A model generated the notes under the pieces. The model saw only the letters and a list, made by a program, of their open reading frames with translations. It searched no databases and was not told the DNA's origin. The position numbers and the translations under genes were made by a program. A DNA stretch of 64,000 nt from Tubulanus polymorphus (lineage: Eukaryota; Nemertea; Palaeonemertea; Tubulaniformes; Tubulanidae), in assembly GCF_964204645.1 (NCBI RefSeq), contig NC_134031.1, forward strand, positions 4,199,001 to 4,263,000, written 5' to 3'. Positions within the stretch are counted from its first letter, which is position 1. Each line of letters opens with the position of its first letter. Positions 1-12,888 of the stretch are shown piece after piece.

Positions 1-1700
1 TCGTAAATACAAAGGCATCTAAGCCACAGATAGACTTATTGATAATTCGTTTCTTGTTTGTATCTGCGGCGGGCGCTGTATATGCGGTAGAAACATCGAA
101 GAAAATGAATGAACTGACGTTATTTGTAAAATATTGCAATTAGATGAGGATGAACAGTTTTACATTATTTTAGTGTACTTAAGTCGAATTATAGGTTATT
201 TCTTAGTCCGGAATGTTAGATTTTGACATTTTTGCCTGTATCCTAATTAATGATCTTGTGCAATAGAAGGATAAGCTGCTTTATAGATGTAGGACGACGT
301 GCAATCGAACTATAGAACGAATGAATAGCTCAAAAACTGAATTCGCTACCGTCAGTGTAACTAAATAATGTAGAATATTGTCACACATTTACCTATAAAC
401 AGAGGGGAACGTGCGCTTTCTGAATTTAGAATGAAACGAGAGACGTTGTTTCTGATTTTATATATTGTAAACAACATGACTGTATGATAAATTATACTGT
501 TATTTCATAACTTCGGTGTTTTTTCATTGACACACGTTTTCGCTCTTTTACTCTAATATTGTCAAACAAGAGGAAGTGGGAAATTGAAGCGAACACTGTT
601 ATGAGGTCGTAACTGCGGAACAGTGCTCAATATAGTGGAACTGGTACCTTGGCGTTTTACCCATTTTTGTTAATATATTGGCGACAATTATTTTGTGACT
701 GTTTAGCAAGCATTGCAAATATATATTTAGATATCCAACCATGGCCAGCCATTGAATAAAATGACCCCTGGGCCCGGTTATACAAAAAGGTTAGTCCCAA
801 ATATATGTTTGATTTGTCATTAGTTACTTCATGCTTTCAATATCGACGATAATTCGAACTTAACCGAGCTACAATTTTTTTAGCTTTTACTTTTTCGGAC
901 CCTATCCCGTGAGTCTGTTAACTTAGACACGGAATATCTCCCTCAACTCTTCGTGATTTCATGCACCCCATATCTAAGGAGCAAAATAATTTCGTACGAA
1001 TGCAGCATATAAGTATGGCGGCTGATTTCTCGTCCCTAAGCCCTTATCATCCCCTTATCAAAGATCTATACGATCTCGTTCCTTATTCAGTCTTCTTTTA
1101 CGCTAAATCCCAGATTTGACAACTCTATTTACCACTTGGCGACTGAATATTTACCGAACCTGAGCAAACATCGACTGTTGGAATTGGGAATTCTACGATT
1201 ATTTGACCAATCACATCCTCCTAAATACGATTGGTCAGGGGCGACCTTCTCCCCGATCAAATAAATATGTTGTATATTAAAACAACGATTCAGCGTTTGA
1301 CTTTTAAAACGGAGATATAAGTTCGAGGAACCTGAGATTTTGGAATAGTGGAAAAATACGGGACGACGGAGATATAAATCTAGCAGTGAAAAGTATCAAT
1401 GCGTAACTCCGCTAAATCTTTAACGTAAGTTACATTAAATCATATTAAAATACTTATATGATATATTGCATTATCACATTAAGAGGTTCAATATATGATC
1501 TAATGAGTGAGCTACGTTGAGCCGATTAGTCTAGTTACAAGTTCCAATGGTTTCGAATCCCAGTATTGAGCTCAAAAAACCTGTTCATGTAGCAAAATCG
1601 ATGATTTTTAATCCTGTTGGTGGCTAGATTCGTCTCCATCTCCTTTGGGAATGAAGAAATCCTCGAATATCAACCAATAGCTATTTTTTTCGATTTGCAG
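1..1700. other. 5' flank of the amine oxidase gene; no coding gene recognised
   Basis: AT-rich, with stop codons in all frames and no protein similarity I recognise. Its right end is a pyrimidine-rich splice acceptor ending in cag at 1698-1700, directly before the ATG at 1701. The amine oxidase therefore probably has an untranslated first exon somewhere in this stretch, but I could not place its donor or promoter. Confidence 0.5.
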
Positions 1701-4410
1701 ATGTTACGTAACGACATGTTGCAGCGTCAGTGGAGCGTACAATCAGCATCAGAAGTGGAACAGCTCATACATCAAGTCGTCTGTTTGGAGGAAAACCGAA
1801 TTGACAAACAACGCAGCCGAACGTCTTTATGTTTAGCGATATTTTTCTGTATTACTACGATTTTGTTGTTTACAGTTGTAACTGTACTCAGTTGTATGAT
1901 AGTTCTGAACGGTGACAGTGGTCGACAGGTGGCCCCCCCTTGCGGCGACGGTTCGGACGACGAACCCGATAACCCGTATCGGAATCACGGCGTATTCACG
2001 GAACTGGCCCCGGACGAGATTTACGCCGTTCGCGATTTTCTACAATCGCAAGTATATCTGCGTATCAAACCGTACGACCACATCGACGTGAATACGACGA
2101 AAATATCTCTAATCGAATTGTGGCTACCGAAAAAATCCGAAACGTTGGGTTTTCTCGATAACAACGGCATTAAACCGGTTCGTAACGCGCGCGTGGTAAT
2201 CGTGCGCGGCGACGAACGCGATCCACGTGTTGAAGAATACATCGTCGGGCCGCTTCCCAATCCTAGATATCACTATCTCATCGGAATCGACGACGATCGA
2301 AAAAGGAACCCGGTACCTTTTCACAATCGACCCTCCGACCAAGCGGAATGGCATTTCATCAGGGGTATGGTGGAAAATATCGCCATCAGAGCCGACCACG
2401 TTCTCCGAGAATCGTACGGTATGTCGGTTGTTGACTGCGACGGAGAAACTGTTGGTTGCATTAGATTTGATAACGCCGCTCCGGGAACCACGAAGCCGAA
2501 GGAACGTCGCACGTGGATCCGATTCATGCGCGACGAAGAGGGTTTTTTCTTGCATCCGACTGCGTTTCAGTTACTGATTAACTACGAATCCCGCAACACT
2601 AGTGTGTGGTCGGTAGACAAAGTTTATTACGAGGGTCAATTTTTCGACTCGGTCGAAGAATTCGTCATCAGGTACGACCAGAATTCGTTGCGGAAGCGGA
2701 AGTACGCCGGTCGCCGGTGGAATAAGTTCGGATCAACGATGCGCAGACGCGGACCGCAGGGACACCGGTCGACGTTGAAAATGGGTCCCAGACAATATTA
2801 CCCCGAAGGCAAACGGTACAACATAGATGGGAACTCAATCAGTTATATGGACTGGCATTTTGACTATTCGTTCTTCACGTCTCTTGGATTACAGTTGTTT
2901 AACGTTAACTTTATGGGCGAAAGGATCGCGTATGAAATGGGAGCGCACGAAATCAGTGTTCTCTACAGCGGCACTACCCCTCTGTCGTATACGACGAATT
3001 TTTTCGATTCTCAGTATCTGCTCGGCGCGTTCAGTTTCGAGATGGTTCGCGGAGTCGATTGTCCGCACCACGCTTCCTACATGGACGCGATCGTATTCAA
3101 AGATGGCCGACCGACGAAACTTCTGAACGCTATATGCGTATTCGAGCACAGTACCGGTCTTCCATTGCGTCGCCATTACGAAATGGACGCTTTCAATTAT
3201 TTGCGGCCGAGCGCATCTTTCGCGAAGAAGATTCGAGCTCCTGGTGATTCAACCTATCATTATTACGGCGGTATGATCGATAACGTTTTGATCATCCGTA
3301 CAATAGCCGCTATTTACAACTACGATTACATTTTCGATTATATCTTTCACCATAACGGTGCCATTGAGGCGAGAGTGACCCCTACCGGATATATCCACAC
3401 GGCGCCGATAGTCGACATGGCCGAACAAAAGGAATACGGATTTCGCGTATTCGGAGACGCTTTGGGAACGGTCCACAATCACCTCGTTCACTTCAAGGTC
3501 GATCTGGATATTCAAGGGCAGCGGAATCGCTTCGAAACTCTGGACATTATCCCAACTCAGACCAAGGTCAAATATAACATCCCGCATGATATACTTCATC
3601 AACGTAAATTCATACGTAACGTTCGCAAAAGCGAGAAAGACGCAGCGTTGAAGTACAATTTCGAGAAGCCGAAGGTGTATTTGATGTACAACGTAAACGC
3701 TACGAACGTTTACGGACACGAACGCGCTTACCGTCTGAAACTCAACGGCATATCGAAACTGTTGCTTCCGGAAAACGAGGGCATCGAACCGGGGATATCC
3801 TGGGCAAGATATCAACTAGCCGTTACTAGAAGGAAGGAGAACGAACGGTCGAGTTCATCGCTGTACAACGGCATCGATCCTCACGATCCTGTCGTCAACT
3901 TTCAACACTACCTTGATGACAATGAGAGCATCGTCGACCAGGTAGGTGACCTCCTTCGCGACCGATAATCCCATTTTTAACATCAAATGTGAATACAAGT
4001 ATCGTTATTCTTCGTTAGGAATTGTACAATAAATACTAAACTTTTAGATCTTTTTTTACATGCAAGACATTTTATATTTAACTTGGGATTATGAACCTAT
4101 TGTCGCATATTTCTTTCCATATCTCGTTCTAAATTCTTGATTGTAATTGCAGGATTTAGTTGCGTGGATATCGTTGGGCACTCACCACATTCCTGCAACT
4201 AGCGATGTACCGAACACACCGACGACAAATGGGCATCTGAGTTTCATGTTACTACCGTTCAACCACCACGACGAAGATCCTTCGATGAATTCTCGAGACA
4301 ACGTATTCATCGTTCCGGGACAAGTGAACCGCCACGGCCAGAAAGAACACGTGTCGTGCATCCCTAAAAATCGCCCATTCGACTTCCACGGATCAGAAAT
4401 ACCTGTTTAA
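1701..4410 (+). CDS. membrane-anchored copper amine oxidase (primary-amine oxidase)
   Basis: Two coding exons, 1701-3941 and 4153-4410, joined in phase 0 (donor GTAGGT, acceptor TTGCAG), give 832 aa. The family oxidises primary amines to aldehydes with release of H2O2 and ammonia, using copper and a topaquinone cofactor made from a tyrosine. The open frame extends upstream to 1617, but the first ATG at 1701 follows a splice acceptor, so I start there. A cytoplasmic segment of about 50 residues precedes one hydrophobic anchor, so this is a type II membrane protein like vertebrate AOC2/AOC3. Topaquinone motif NYDY has the precursor Tyr at about 541, copper ligands are HNH at 592/594 and the His before IP at about 759, and the catalytic-base Asp is at about 436. 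The position usually Ser/Thr three residues before the topaquinone Asn is Ala here. A polyadenylation-type AATAAA lies at 4743. Confidence 0.95.
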
Positions 4411-5071
4411 TCAATCTCAGACAAAATATTCGTTACCTTATGTCTGAGTATATTGAGTTTAGTTTTATCAACGTTTTTTAATTGTATCATATTTTACATT
4501 TTGTGAATTTAGTTATTCTAGTTTGAGTATGAATTCATGTTTATCAGCAATCTGTAAATTTGAAATTAATGTTATACAATATTTTCTCATTTCTCATTAT
4601 TCGTTCACCTTTATATGTAGAATATGTAGAGATTATCTTTTCAGAGAACCACGTCTATGTTATTGCTCTGAATTGTTCAAACCTTCATTCTCAGAATCTT
4701 GTACTTAACTTAATCTGACTCGGTAGGCTACGCAGTGAATTGAATAAATTAAATAGATTTTTCGAGATATTCCCTTGCTTTGGAAAACGAATTTAGTATT
4801 TGTATAGAATCTTTGAGACTAAGATATTTGTTTTATTTCTATGTAAGTGGAAACGAAAAGTGTTTGTTGACATCTTGGCGCGGCGGTGGATGCTGTAGAA
4901 GAGATAGGGCAGAATGTATGACGTGCGCGGAATAAGTAGAATGTGCACAATACGTGATTTAGTGACGCAATATACGGGAAATCATCCTCATATTTTGAAT
5001 CCGTAAATCTTTACATGCTACGTAGCGCATTATCTATCATTTCGTGTACGTAATAAGTAATCGGATGTAAT

Positions 5072-5113
<42 letters not shown>

Positions 5114-5226
5114 TAGGAAACACCAACAGTACGGCGCTAGTCGGTATTGGAGAGGAAGAAAAAGTCAGCAAGGACAAGCTAATACGCACCTTCAACCAAA
5201 ATTCAACTTAGTATATGCATGTGTTG
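4411..5226. other. intergenic region between convergent genes
   Basis: Holds the 3' untranslated region of the amine oxidase (AATAAA near 4743), an ATG trinucleotide repeat at 5072-5113, and the presumed 3' UTR of the GPCR on the opposite strand. No coding sequence recognised. Confidence 0.6.
5072..5113. repeat. (ATG)14 microsatellite
   Basis: Uninterrupted ATG/GAT trinucleotide repeat of 42 bp between two convergent genes. Confidence 0.95.
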
Positions 5227-6279
5227 TCACTGCTTCCTGTTACTATAGATATCAATGGCTTGTTTTCTAAATTTCTCGTTTGTCGCACAATAAACAATAA
5301 AGTTAATCGATGAATCGATGATAGAAAATCCCAAAGATATTTTTCTTAAGACCATACTATTGATGCGAAAACCTGGTAGATAGGCCAGCTTTCGTACACG
5401 GTCGATAAAACCGAAACCCTCGCAGAAAATGAACACTGCGACTACTGATAGAACCATCTTCAAAACCCTCATTTCTCTTCTTGAAGGTTCGTTGGTTACC
5501 CCGAGTTTTGAACGTCGGACGAAGCGGCGAAAGAATGTCACAAATATAAGAACGACATTTATGATGATCAGAGAGCAAAGAGGAATGATGATGGTGAAAT
5601 AGAGGAACATGTACTTCTCAGACACTACAAAACGCCACTTTAGAACCCCATATTTAAAACCATACTCGAGCCTCTTATGGCGTATATAGATATTCGGCCA
5701 GTGATACGGGCAGTTCGTGGTTCTGAGGCTAGAGATTGGCAAGAAAAGAACAAAATGGCCGGCAATTCCAATAAGTAAAATAACGATCATCGCGCAAGCC
5801 GACGCTAACATTTTAGGATATCTACGAGATTTGATTGGGAATAGTACGACGATTAGCCGCTCAAGACTGAGCAGGACAGTGCACCAGTTACGTGTCATCT
5901 GAAATATATAGAAAAACGGCACCGCAATAGAAATAAAAATCCATCCAAACACCCAGTCATCCACGCGAAATATAATGTCTCCTAAAACTGCGTAAATGTA
6001 CGTAGTCCTCAGAGGATAAAGTATAAATGCAATGATCATGAATGAGATATCGTTAATAGCAAGAATCTTGATGAGAAAGTAAACGTTGGATCTTAGTTTC
6101 TGCAGGATTATCAACGTGAATGCGTTGAATATCACACCCAGTACACACGCAGGTAGATACAGTCCCAAATACATAAAAACACTGAATTTGTAATTCCATC
6201 GAATCGGACGGTTTCGCAAGCTCTGACACAGGTTTGGTTGTTGTGTTGTTAGTCCATTGCTAGTAATATTATCAGACAT
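5227..6279 (-). CDS. rhodopsin-family GPCR, FMRFamide-receptor-like
   Basis: Intronless 350-aa frame starting at the ATG at 6279. Seven hydrophobic segments are visible. The N-terminus has an N-glycosylation site (NIT). TM2 carries the conserved Asp in the motif AINDISF. TM3 ends in LSLERLIVVLFP, so the usual DRY is ERL. TM6 reads FIFCEGFGFI, and TM7 reads SSINFIVYC in place of NPxxY. The combination of LLSLER at TM3 and SSINFIVYC at TM7 is typical of invertebrate FMRFamide-receptor-like receptors and their lineage-specific expansions. The ligand cannot be inferred. The cytoplasmic tail is short (about 20 residues) and has no palmitoylation Cys cluster. Confidence 0.85.
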   Translation of the reverse strand: MSDNITSNGLTTQQPNLCQSLRNRPIRWNYKFSVFMYLGLYLPACVLGVIFNAFTLIILQKLRSNVYFLIKILAINDISFMIIAFILYPLRTTYIYAVLGDIIFRVDDWVFGWIFISIAVPFFYIFQMTRNWCTVLLSLERLIVVLFPIKSRRYPKMLASACAMIVILLIGIAGHFVLFLPISSLRTTNCPYHWPNIYIRHKRLEYGFKYGVLKWRFVVSEKYMFLYFTIIIPLCSLIIINVVLIFVTFFRRFVRRSKLGVTNEPSRREMRVLKMVLSVVAVFIFCEGFGFIDRVRKLAYLPGFRINSMVLRKISLGFSIIDSSINFIVYCATNEKFRKQAIDIYSNRKQ

Positions 6280-7122
6280 TTCACACGTTGTTGGTAGCTG
6301 CAGATGTTTCAGTTTATCACTAATAGATTTGGAAATCTCAGCAAAACCAGGATGGTTCGCGTTTTGTACGTCGTTATCGTGTTTGTCCGCTTTATTATTC
6401 TAATTCAATTGAAAACTTATAGAAAACTTCCACAAATTGAAATTTCTATTCGTCGTTGTAGATACCTTTGAAAAGTTGGAACCATTGATTTTTTATTTCA
6501 TATCATATTTCATCATCACAAATTTTGTACATACGAACAGTTATATTACGATTTTGCTTATTTCATTTTCATAATATTTCGTTCGTATTTTCAAAATTTA
6601 TTCTATATGAAAACGCCAGAAAATGAATGAAGTTAGTGAACGCTTAATCTTTGTCAGTTACTTCGAATGAATAGTACTGTACTGTACGTTCCAATAATAT
6701 CAGCATAACCACCGAAAATACTCCAAAGCACGCTATCTAAATATTGACAGTTTAGTTGAGCTAATCTGAAATCAGCACGAGGGTCAGTAATTCCGAGATA
6801 AGACTCCTATTACCTCAATATAGGAAATACTTTGATAAGTATAGTCTATCATTATCATATATAGTTCTGTTGTCGTACATGCCTTGTGTTTATTGCGTGA
6901 CCATAAGCTACGTACGTCCATCTATAAACATGATAGGCCTATATATGAACAACTTAAGGTAGGGAAGCGATTGGAATAATGAGAATTTTACGTTTTGAAA
7001 CGTTCTTTGAAACGGTAATCGAGTCAATGTAAACAGTGAAAGCAATTAAGCCGTTATTCAGTTCCAATTTATATCATAGTAAACATTCTTACTCCTTTTG
7101 CGGATAGTTGAAATACGATGCG
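6280..7122. other. intergenic region between divergent genes
   Basis: Upstream region shared by the minus-strand GPCR and the plus-strand mGluR-like gene. AT-rich. No coding exon, CpG cluster or recognisable repeat was seen, and both promoters are presumably here. Confidence 0.5.
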
Positions 7123-10100
7123 ATGTATTCGAGATTGTTTCTGATATTTGCACTTGTTGCCAAATTGACCGTTCTTGCGGATCTAACTATCGCTAATTGT
7201 TCCGGCGACGTCATTCTCGGAGCTCTGTTTCCGGTCCATCTGTCCGATGATGTGAAAACCTGCGGCGAAATACAAAATGAAGACGGAGTGCAACTTCTCG
7301 AAGCGATGTTGTTTACGCTGGATGAAATAAACCGGTCCGGCCTGCTACCTTTCCGCCTCGGGGCCATTGGTTTGGATAGTTGTGAAAATGACGCGTACGC
7401 ACTAAGACAAGTAAGCTTTACTTTCTCGTCCTATGTACAAATCTCTTCATCAAAACTTATTTTCTAGCTGAAAAATATTTTGGTCAATAATGATGATAAT
7501 AATGATAATAACAATAATAATCTTTATTTATCTAAGCATAATAAATTACGTACAATTAATTTAAACATAATAATGGCAATCAATGCATAAATAGGACATC
7601 GACAAGCCTAGTGGCTGAACTCATAGAAGAGGCCGATGCCCTAAGGAGAATACTTTCAGTACAGTTAAGTAAGATGACAATTAGAAAAAGCTATTTGCTA
7701 TCAAAATTAACAGCTTGAAATAATTCCCTTTCTCGACAGCAGTGACTAAGATGATATTTCTCTCGGACGAATGGCTATAGTGAAAAGATAGGACGCTTCC
7801 GGAATAACGAATCGTTCTAGCAATTTTCATCAATTTCGTTTATCATTCTTTCTACAAATAGGTATCGCGTATAATCAGGATTTCTACGTACAACGCAGAG
7901 AATAGTACAATATTCCAGTGTCGAGATGGGAGCGCTCCGAATTTACGCCCGTATCTCGAAGCATTTACCGACGCGAAAGGGTGGGTTGGCGGAGCGAGTA
8001 GCGAAGTAACGATGCAAGTCGCCACATTCCTACAACTATTCCAAATCCCAACGGTGGGTAACATAACACATTTCAAAACACCGTTTCAAGAAAAGTAAAC
8101 AAATATTCGAACGACATGTATCTTATCATTATCGTTCACTTTTAGAGATCATAATACTGTAAAGGACTTTGAACTTGTATTTTGTCTTAATAGCTTTATT
8201 ATCACATCGGTTATCTGCTAACAAATACCGATTACTTATTATGCTTGAACTTGCAAAATCTTCCATTGTTTCCTTTTAAGGTATGATTTAACGATGAGAA
8301 TTTAGGTGTTTTTTATCATTCAGATAAGCTATCAATCAACAAGTCCCGATTTAAGTAACAGAGAGAGATACACGCATTTTTTACGTACGGTACCGTCCGA
8401 TGTTTACCAGGCTAAAGCTATGGTAGCTGTACTGAAGTAAGTCTCGCACCCAGTTTCCACATTTAGATATGGGCAGCTAATAGACTAATTAAAGGAATTG
8501 TAGTCAAGTAGTTACGTCGTAATACACGACTGGAGAACTATTTCCCTTAGTCTTGCGCATTAGCAATCTGTTCCCGATAATGTTACGATCATATTCTGGA
8601 TAAGTCTCGTACTTCTGTGCTTAGAAATGATCTTTGATCTCAAATGTTCTTTTGAACACATATCTTCAAATAAACTATAGAAAAGTTCCTGCGCCGACAC
8701 GTGTAGACTATCTTCATGCATTTTTACAGAGATTTGAATTGGAAATACGTATCTGTGGTTTACGAAGAAACAAACTATGGTATAAAGGGCGTGAGCGCAT
8801 TAGAAGCTGAGATCGTTGATACGGATATATGCTTTACAGCTAAAGAGAAAATATCTATCAGTGAACACAGAACGGAGTTACCTACACGTAAAGGTCTCGC
8901 GGCTCCACCAAACCAATACGTCAAGATAGTCCGTCGCCTCTTACAAAAAGAACACGCTAAAGGTGATTATGAATTTGGACAGAAACTTTTCGCTGACCGC
9001 ACAGGTATTGAGGGCAAGCTCTAAAGATTTGTATCAAAATGACCAGCGGACTATAGTTGCAAACTAGTAGCATGGTAAAATTGAAGAAAACACTATTTTC
9101 AACAAATGGAAATTTTTACAGATCACCAAATACCAAATAGCTCAGGTTTAAAAATGAGTATTAGGAAATAACTATTCCCCCAGTTGATCATGGCAATGCT
9201 AAACCTATGAAATCCAACTCAATTACATAGTTTGACGATTTATGTTAATTTCAGGTGCTAACTAATGCTCTGTTTTTGTGCCTCATATATTCTGTAGTTG
9301 TGATAGTATACGCCCGGGATATATTCGCCTATCAAATCTTCCTGGTCGCCGATAAGCTCAATATGCACGACCGATTTATATGGTTAGGATCAGACGGATG
9401 GAGTCACAGGAATGCGGTTGTGCAAGGCGTAGAGAAAGTCGTCCGTGGTGCGATCACTGTCCGACCTATGTCTATTCCGTTGCCGGGATTTGCAGAATAC
9501 TTTACCAGGTATATCACATCGGCCCCAGAGGCGTAGCCGGTGTATACCACTGTAGACCCGGGCCTACACCACCGACATTTTTTTGGGGGTTAATCGAAAA
9601 ATATTTTACAGAATATTTTACATTTTTATGCGCGTTACTTTTATATTTTTGTTCTACTTTCAGTTTGAAGCCATTTTCAAACTCACGTAATCCGTGGTTT
9701 AAGGAATTCTGGGAGAACCATTTCGATTGTTCGATTAAAGCTACTTCTGGAAGTCGGTCGACTTGTACTGGCAGAGAAGACTTGAACCATACAGGTGCTT
9801 GTTAATCGGATTCCAGATATCTTAGAACTTAGAATCACCCAATTCAGATATCGTATATCATTTGCATCCGTTTGCCTCTTGAAATTAGTCCCTATTCCAC
9901 AGTCATTTACCTGGAAACGATCTAAGGTCAACGGTTGTAAATCAATCAGAATTGTCAGAGCCACCATGGCCTCATAATCAGGAAAATGAAATCACCTCGC
10001 ACTCTAAGTGGGTCAAGAGGTGAACAAGAATGTAATTCGGAATGGTTTTGGTACGGATCTTTTCCATGCTTTTCACAGATATCCTAGATGCAGTGGATAT

Positions 10101-12721
10101 ATGCATTTTTACAGGTGGTTTCGAGTTGTCCGTCTACTCTTCCATGGTCAGAGACGCGGTCTACGCATTTGCTTACGCTTTGAAGAAGGTCCATAGAGAC
10201 AAATGCGGGGCACACGCAACTTCCGTTTGTCCGAATATGAAGGCAGTTGATGGCAATGAATTGCTAACTTATTTACGCGTTATCAATTTTACAGGTATGT
10301 TCACAATGCTCACCTGCTACAAGACCAAAATCAACAAAAACAACAGATAGATCTCAGATACAAAGATCGGATATTCATTTCATTAGAAATTTAGTAAATG
10401 AAATTTTCGATTCTGCGCTATCGTCTGCTTGTGGCAGAGTTTAATGATGCATGGCGTATTGATGCGACTGACGAAAGCCATCAAAATTGAAACAATTACA
10501 ATTAAAGTTCATTTCTACTATTCGTTTCAGATGCAGCCGGTGACCAGTTTCAATTTATCAACGGAGTCGACGGAATTCCTAGATATAGTTTGGTTACGTT
10601 CGATCTGAATTCACGTGGAGAATACGACTGGATGGAAATCGGAAAATATATCGGTAACTGGTCTATTTCAGGTATTAGCTTTTCTCGGCTTAGTGGCTTT
10701 TCTTCCTTTCTCTATATCCGTCGCCTTGTACGTACTACCTACTTACGGTCTTAATACGGCTTTCCACCTTGTTTTTTCACCTTTACATCGCTTGCCTGCT
10801 GGAAACATTCAAGATCTCTACGCAATATTATTTTGGAAAGTATGTATATATGTATCTCGATATTTTGGATTTCTCTTCGACAAGTTGTATGCGAAAGAGT
10901 ATGTAAATATTACTTTTCATGTATTATGAAATTGAGTCTTTGTTCTCTGTCGCCACCCTGCTCTCAATTTTCAACAAATCTAATCGATCAAAATTTTAAA
11001 ACTTGCGATACTGATTTCTTGTCTATAAATTCCAGGTCACAACGTCAGTGCAGCTTTGATTTTTGATTCGGAATTCTTGAAAACGAAAGATCGCATACCG
11101 GCCAGCCAGTGCGCCGAACAGTGTGGCCCAACTCAAGCCACGCGCTACACGGAAATGGATCAGTGTTGTTGGATATGTCAGAATTGTTCAGAAAACGAAT
11201 ACGTCGCTTCGACGAAGAGCGATTCACACAACGACGAACAATCCTGTCAGAAATGTGACGATGGATTCTGGCCAAACGTAAACGGCACAGACTGTCAGCC
11301 CCTGCCCTTAATGCATACTAGATACGACACGATTTGGTCCATAATAGCTTTCTCAGTTGCTTCAGTGGGATTAATAATCGTCGTTATAGTTAGCATCATA
11401 TTCATTATCTATAGGAACACGCCCATCATTCGAGCCACCGGGAAGGAATCTAGTTGCGTTTTGATGTTCGGTATTTGCCTGTCGTATCTATCCAGTTTAG
11501 CGTTCCTTCAGAAACCAACGGAAGCACTGTGCATCGCGATTCGTTTTCTGTTAGGTACGTGTTACACCGTTTGTTACGCCGCCCTATTGGCGAAAACAAT
11601 CCGCATCGTGCGCATATTCGATTCCTATAATTCTGGGATAAAAAACGTGAAATACATCACCACTAGATATCAACTGATTTTCATAGCTTCTCTAGTGCTC
11701 GTCGAAGAGATCATAATCGCCTCGTGGAGCTTAGCTATTCTCGATAAACCTTTCATTCTGAAAGTTTACCCGACAGTGAAGAGTAACATTTTGATCTGCT
11801 ACGACGCTCAAGGACTCCCTTATTTACTGGTGTTAGTTTATCCCTTGATACTGGTAATTTCGTGTACTGTTTACGCGTTCAGAGCTCGTAAGACTCCCGA
11901 TGGGTTTAACGAGTCGCGAAATCTCGGATTCTGCGCGTACACTACCTGCATAATCTGGGGCGCGTTCATTCCCGTGTACTACGCCACCTGGGATCATAAC
12001 TATAACGCATTCATCATGAGTATAACGGTCAGCCTGAATGCTACTGTAGAACTGATGTGCATATTCGTTTCTAAAGTATACATAGTTATATTGAGACCGG
12101 AGAGGAACACGCGGGCGGCCGTTATGGCTCGGTCCTCCAGTCATTTGAACAGTATTTCAGTTTCAGTTGTACCGGGGAACAGAACATCTACCGACGGTAA
12201 GAGGTTCTTAACCATAGATAAAAATAAGATTGTGAACATTGATTTTGAATCGAAACCTCATTCATATCTTGAATAACGTAGTAAATTTTCCTCCAAGTTG
12301 CTCAATTTTTCTGGATTCTTCCTCCAGTTCTGTATTTTCATAGACATCGATTTTGATGATTTGATATACTTGAAACATTTTAATCGCTTTCTTTCCCTTT
12401 TCAGAGTCGTTGAGTAGAAGATCCTTGTCAGATCCGTCTGCCACCAACATTTTATCACTAGTAACGTCTGATACGTCGTTATCAACCGGGGAATCTATTC
12501 TATTAACCCCTTCAACCTGTAATAAAAACAAGGCGCATTCCATGTCTTCTAGCAACTCGCATACGAACCAAGAAATTGCGCTCAAACGAAATAAAACGGA
12601 ACCCACTATCAATCGCCACGTTAACTATGACTGTAGGCCGCATAAGAGATCCGGCCGAACATCCATGACTTCTAGCGGACATTCGACGGACCTGGATTCG
12701 GTTCCCAATACAGACTTATAA
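7123..12721 (+). CDS. metabotropic glutamate receptor-like class C GPCR
   Basis: Ten exons: 7123-7410, 7862-8053, 8324-8436, 8730-8962, 9298-9508, 9664-9794, 10115-10294, 10531-10653, 11036-12196, 12405-12721. They sum to 2949 nt (982 aa), and every junction keeps phase. Order of parts: signal peptide (about 1-19), Venus-flytrap domain (about 25-500), Cys-rich domain (CCWICQNCSENEYV region), seven TM helices and a Ser/Thr-rich tail. I start at the ATG at 7123 because the longer frame begins with TTG. Residues equivalent to the mGluR1 glutamate contacts are kept for the amino-acid head group (S143, T166, D186, Y214, D308) and K432. The distal pocket is changed: L58 replaces the Arg equivalent to R78, D54 replaces Y74, and E88 replaces W110. 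Retention of the last intron would give a shorter tail ending at 12276. Confidence 0.93.
7491..7560 (-). repeat. ATT-rich tail with AATAAAG, non-LTR retrotransposon 3' end-like
   Basis: Lies in intron 1 of the mGluR-like gene. On the minus strand it reads as an AATAAAG-containing segment followed by imperfect ATT/ATC trinucleotides. This is the form of many CR1/RTE/L2-type 3' ends. No reverse-transcriptase coding is attached. Confidence 0.3.
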
Positions 12722-12815
12722 ACGGCACCTATGTTGGTCAACCCAAAGATTCCTTATCCTGTTTCCTGTTGTTTGTAAATATTGTATATTTGTGTCTATT
12801 TGATCATAGATAAAT

Positions 12816-12888
12816 ACAGGGTGTCTCAAAACTTCATTTTTAATGAATGATTGCTCTTAAAGCTACGGTGTTACATTTTTTGAGACAT
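12816..12888. mobile_element. short mariner-type inverted-repeat remnant
   Basis: The left end ACAGGGTGTCTCAAAA and the right end TTTTTTGAGACA form imperfect inverted ends about 73 bp apart. The CAGGGTGTC start resembles Tc1/mariner termini. It is too short to code, so at most a miniature or deleted copy. Confidence 0.3.

Noticed and set aside
1617-1700. Upstream extension of the amine oxidase frame by 28 codons
   Set aside because: It begins with TTG and runs through a pyrimidine tract and splice acceptor, so it is intron, with the start at 1701.
9251-9297. Earlier acceptor for mGluR-like exon 5 (TTTCAG at 9249-9254)
   Set aside because: It gives a stop in the required phase; the acceptor ending at 9297 restores a KVVIVYARD junction that matches the family.
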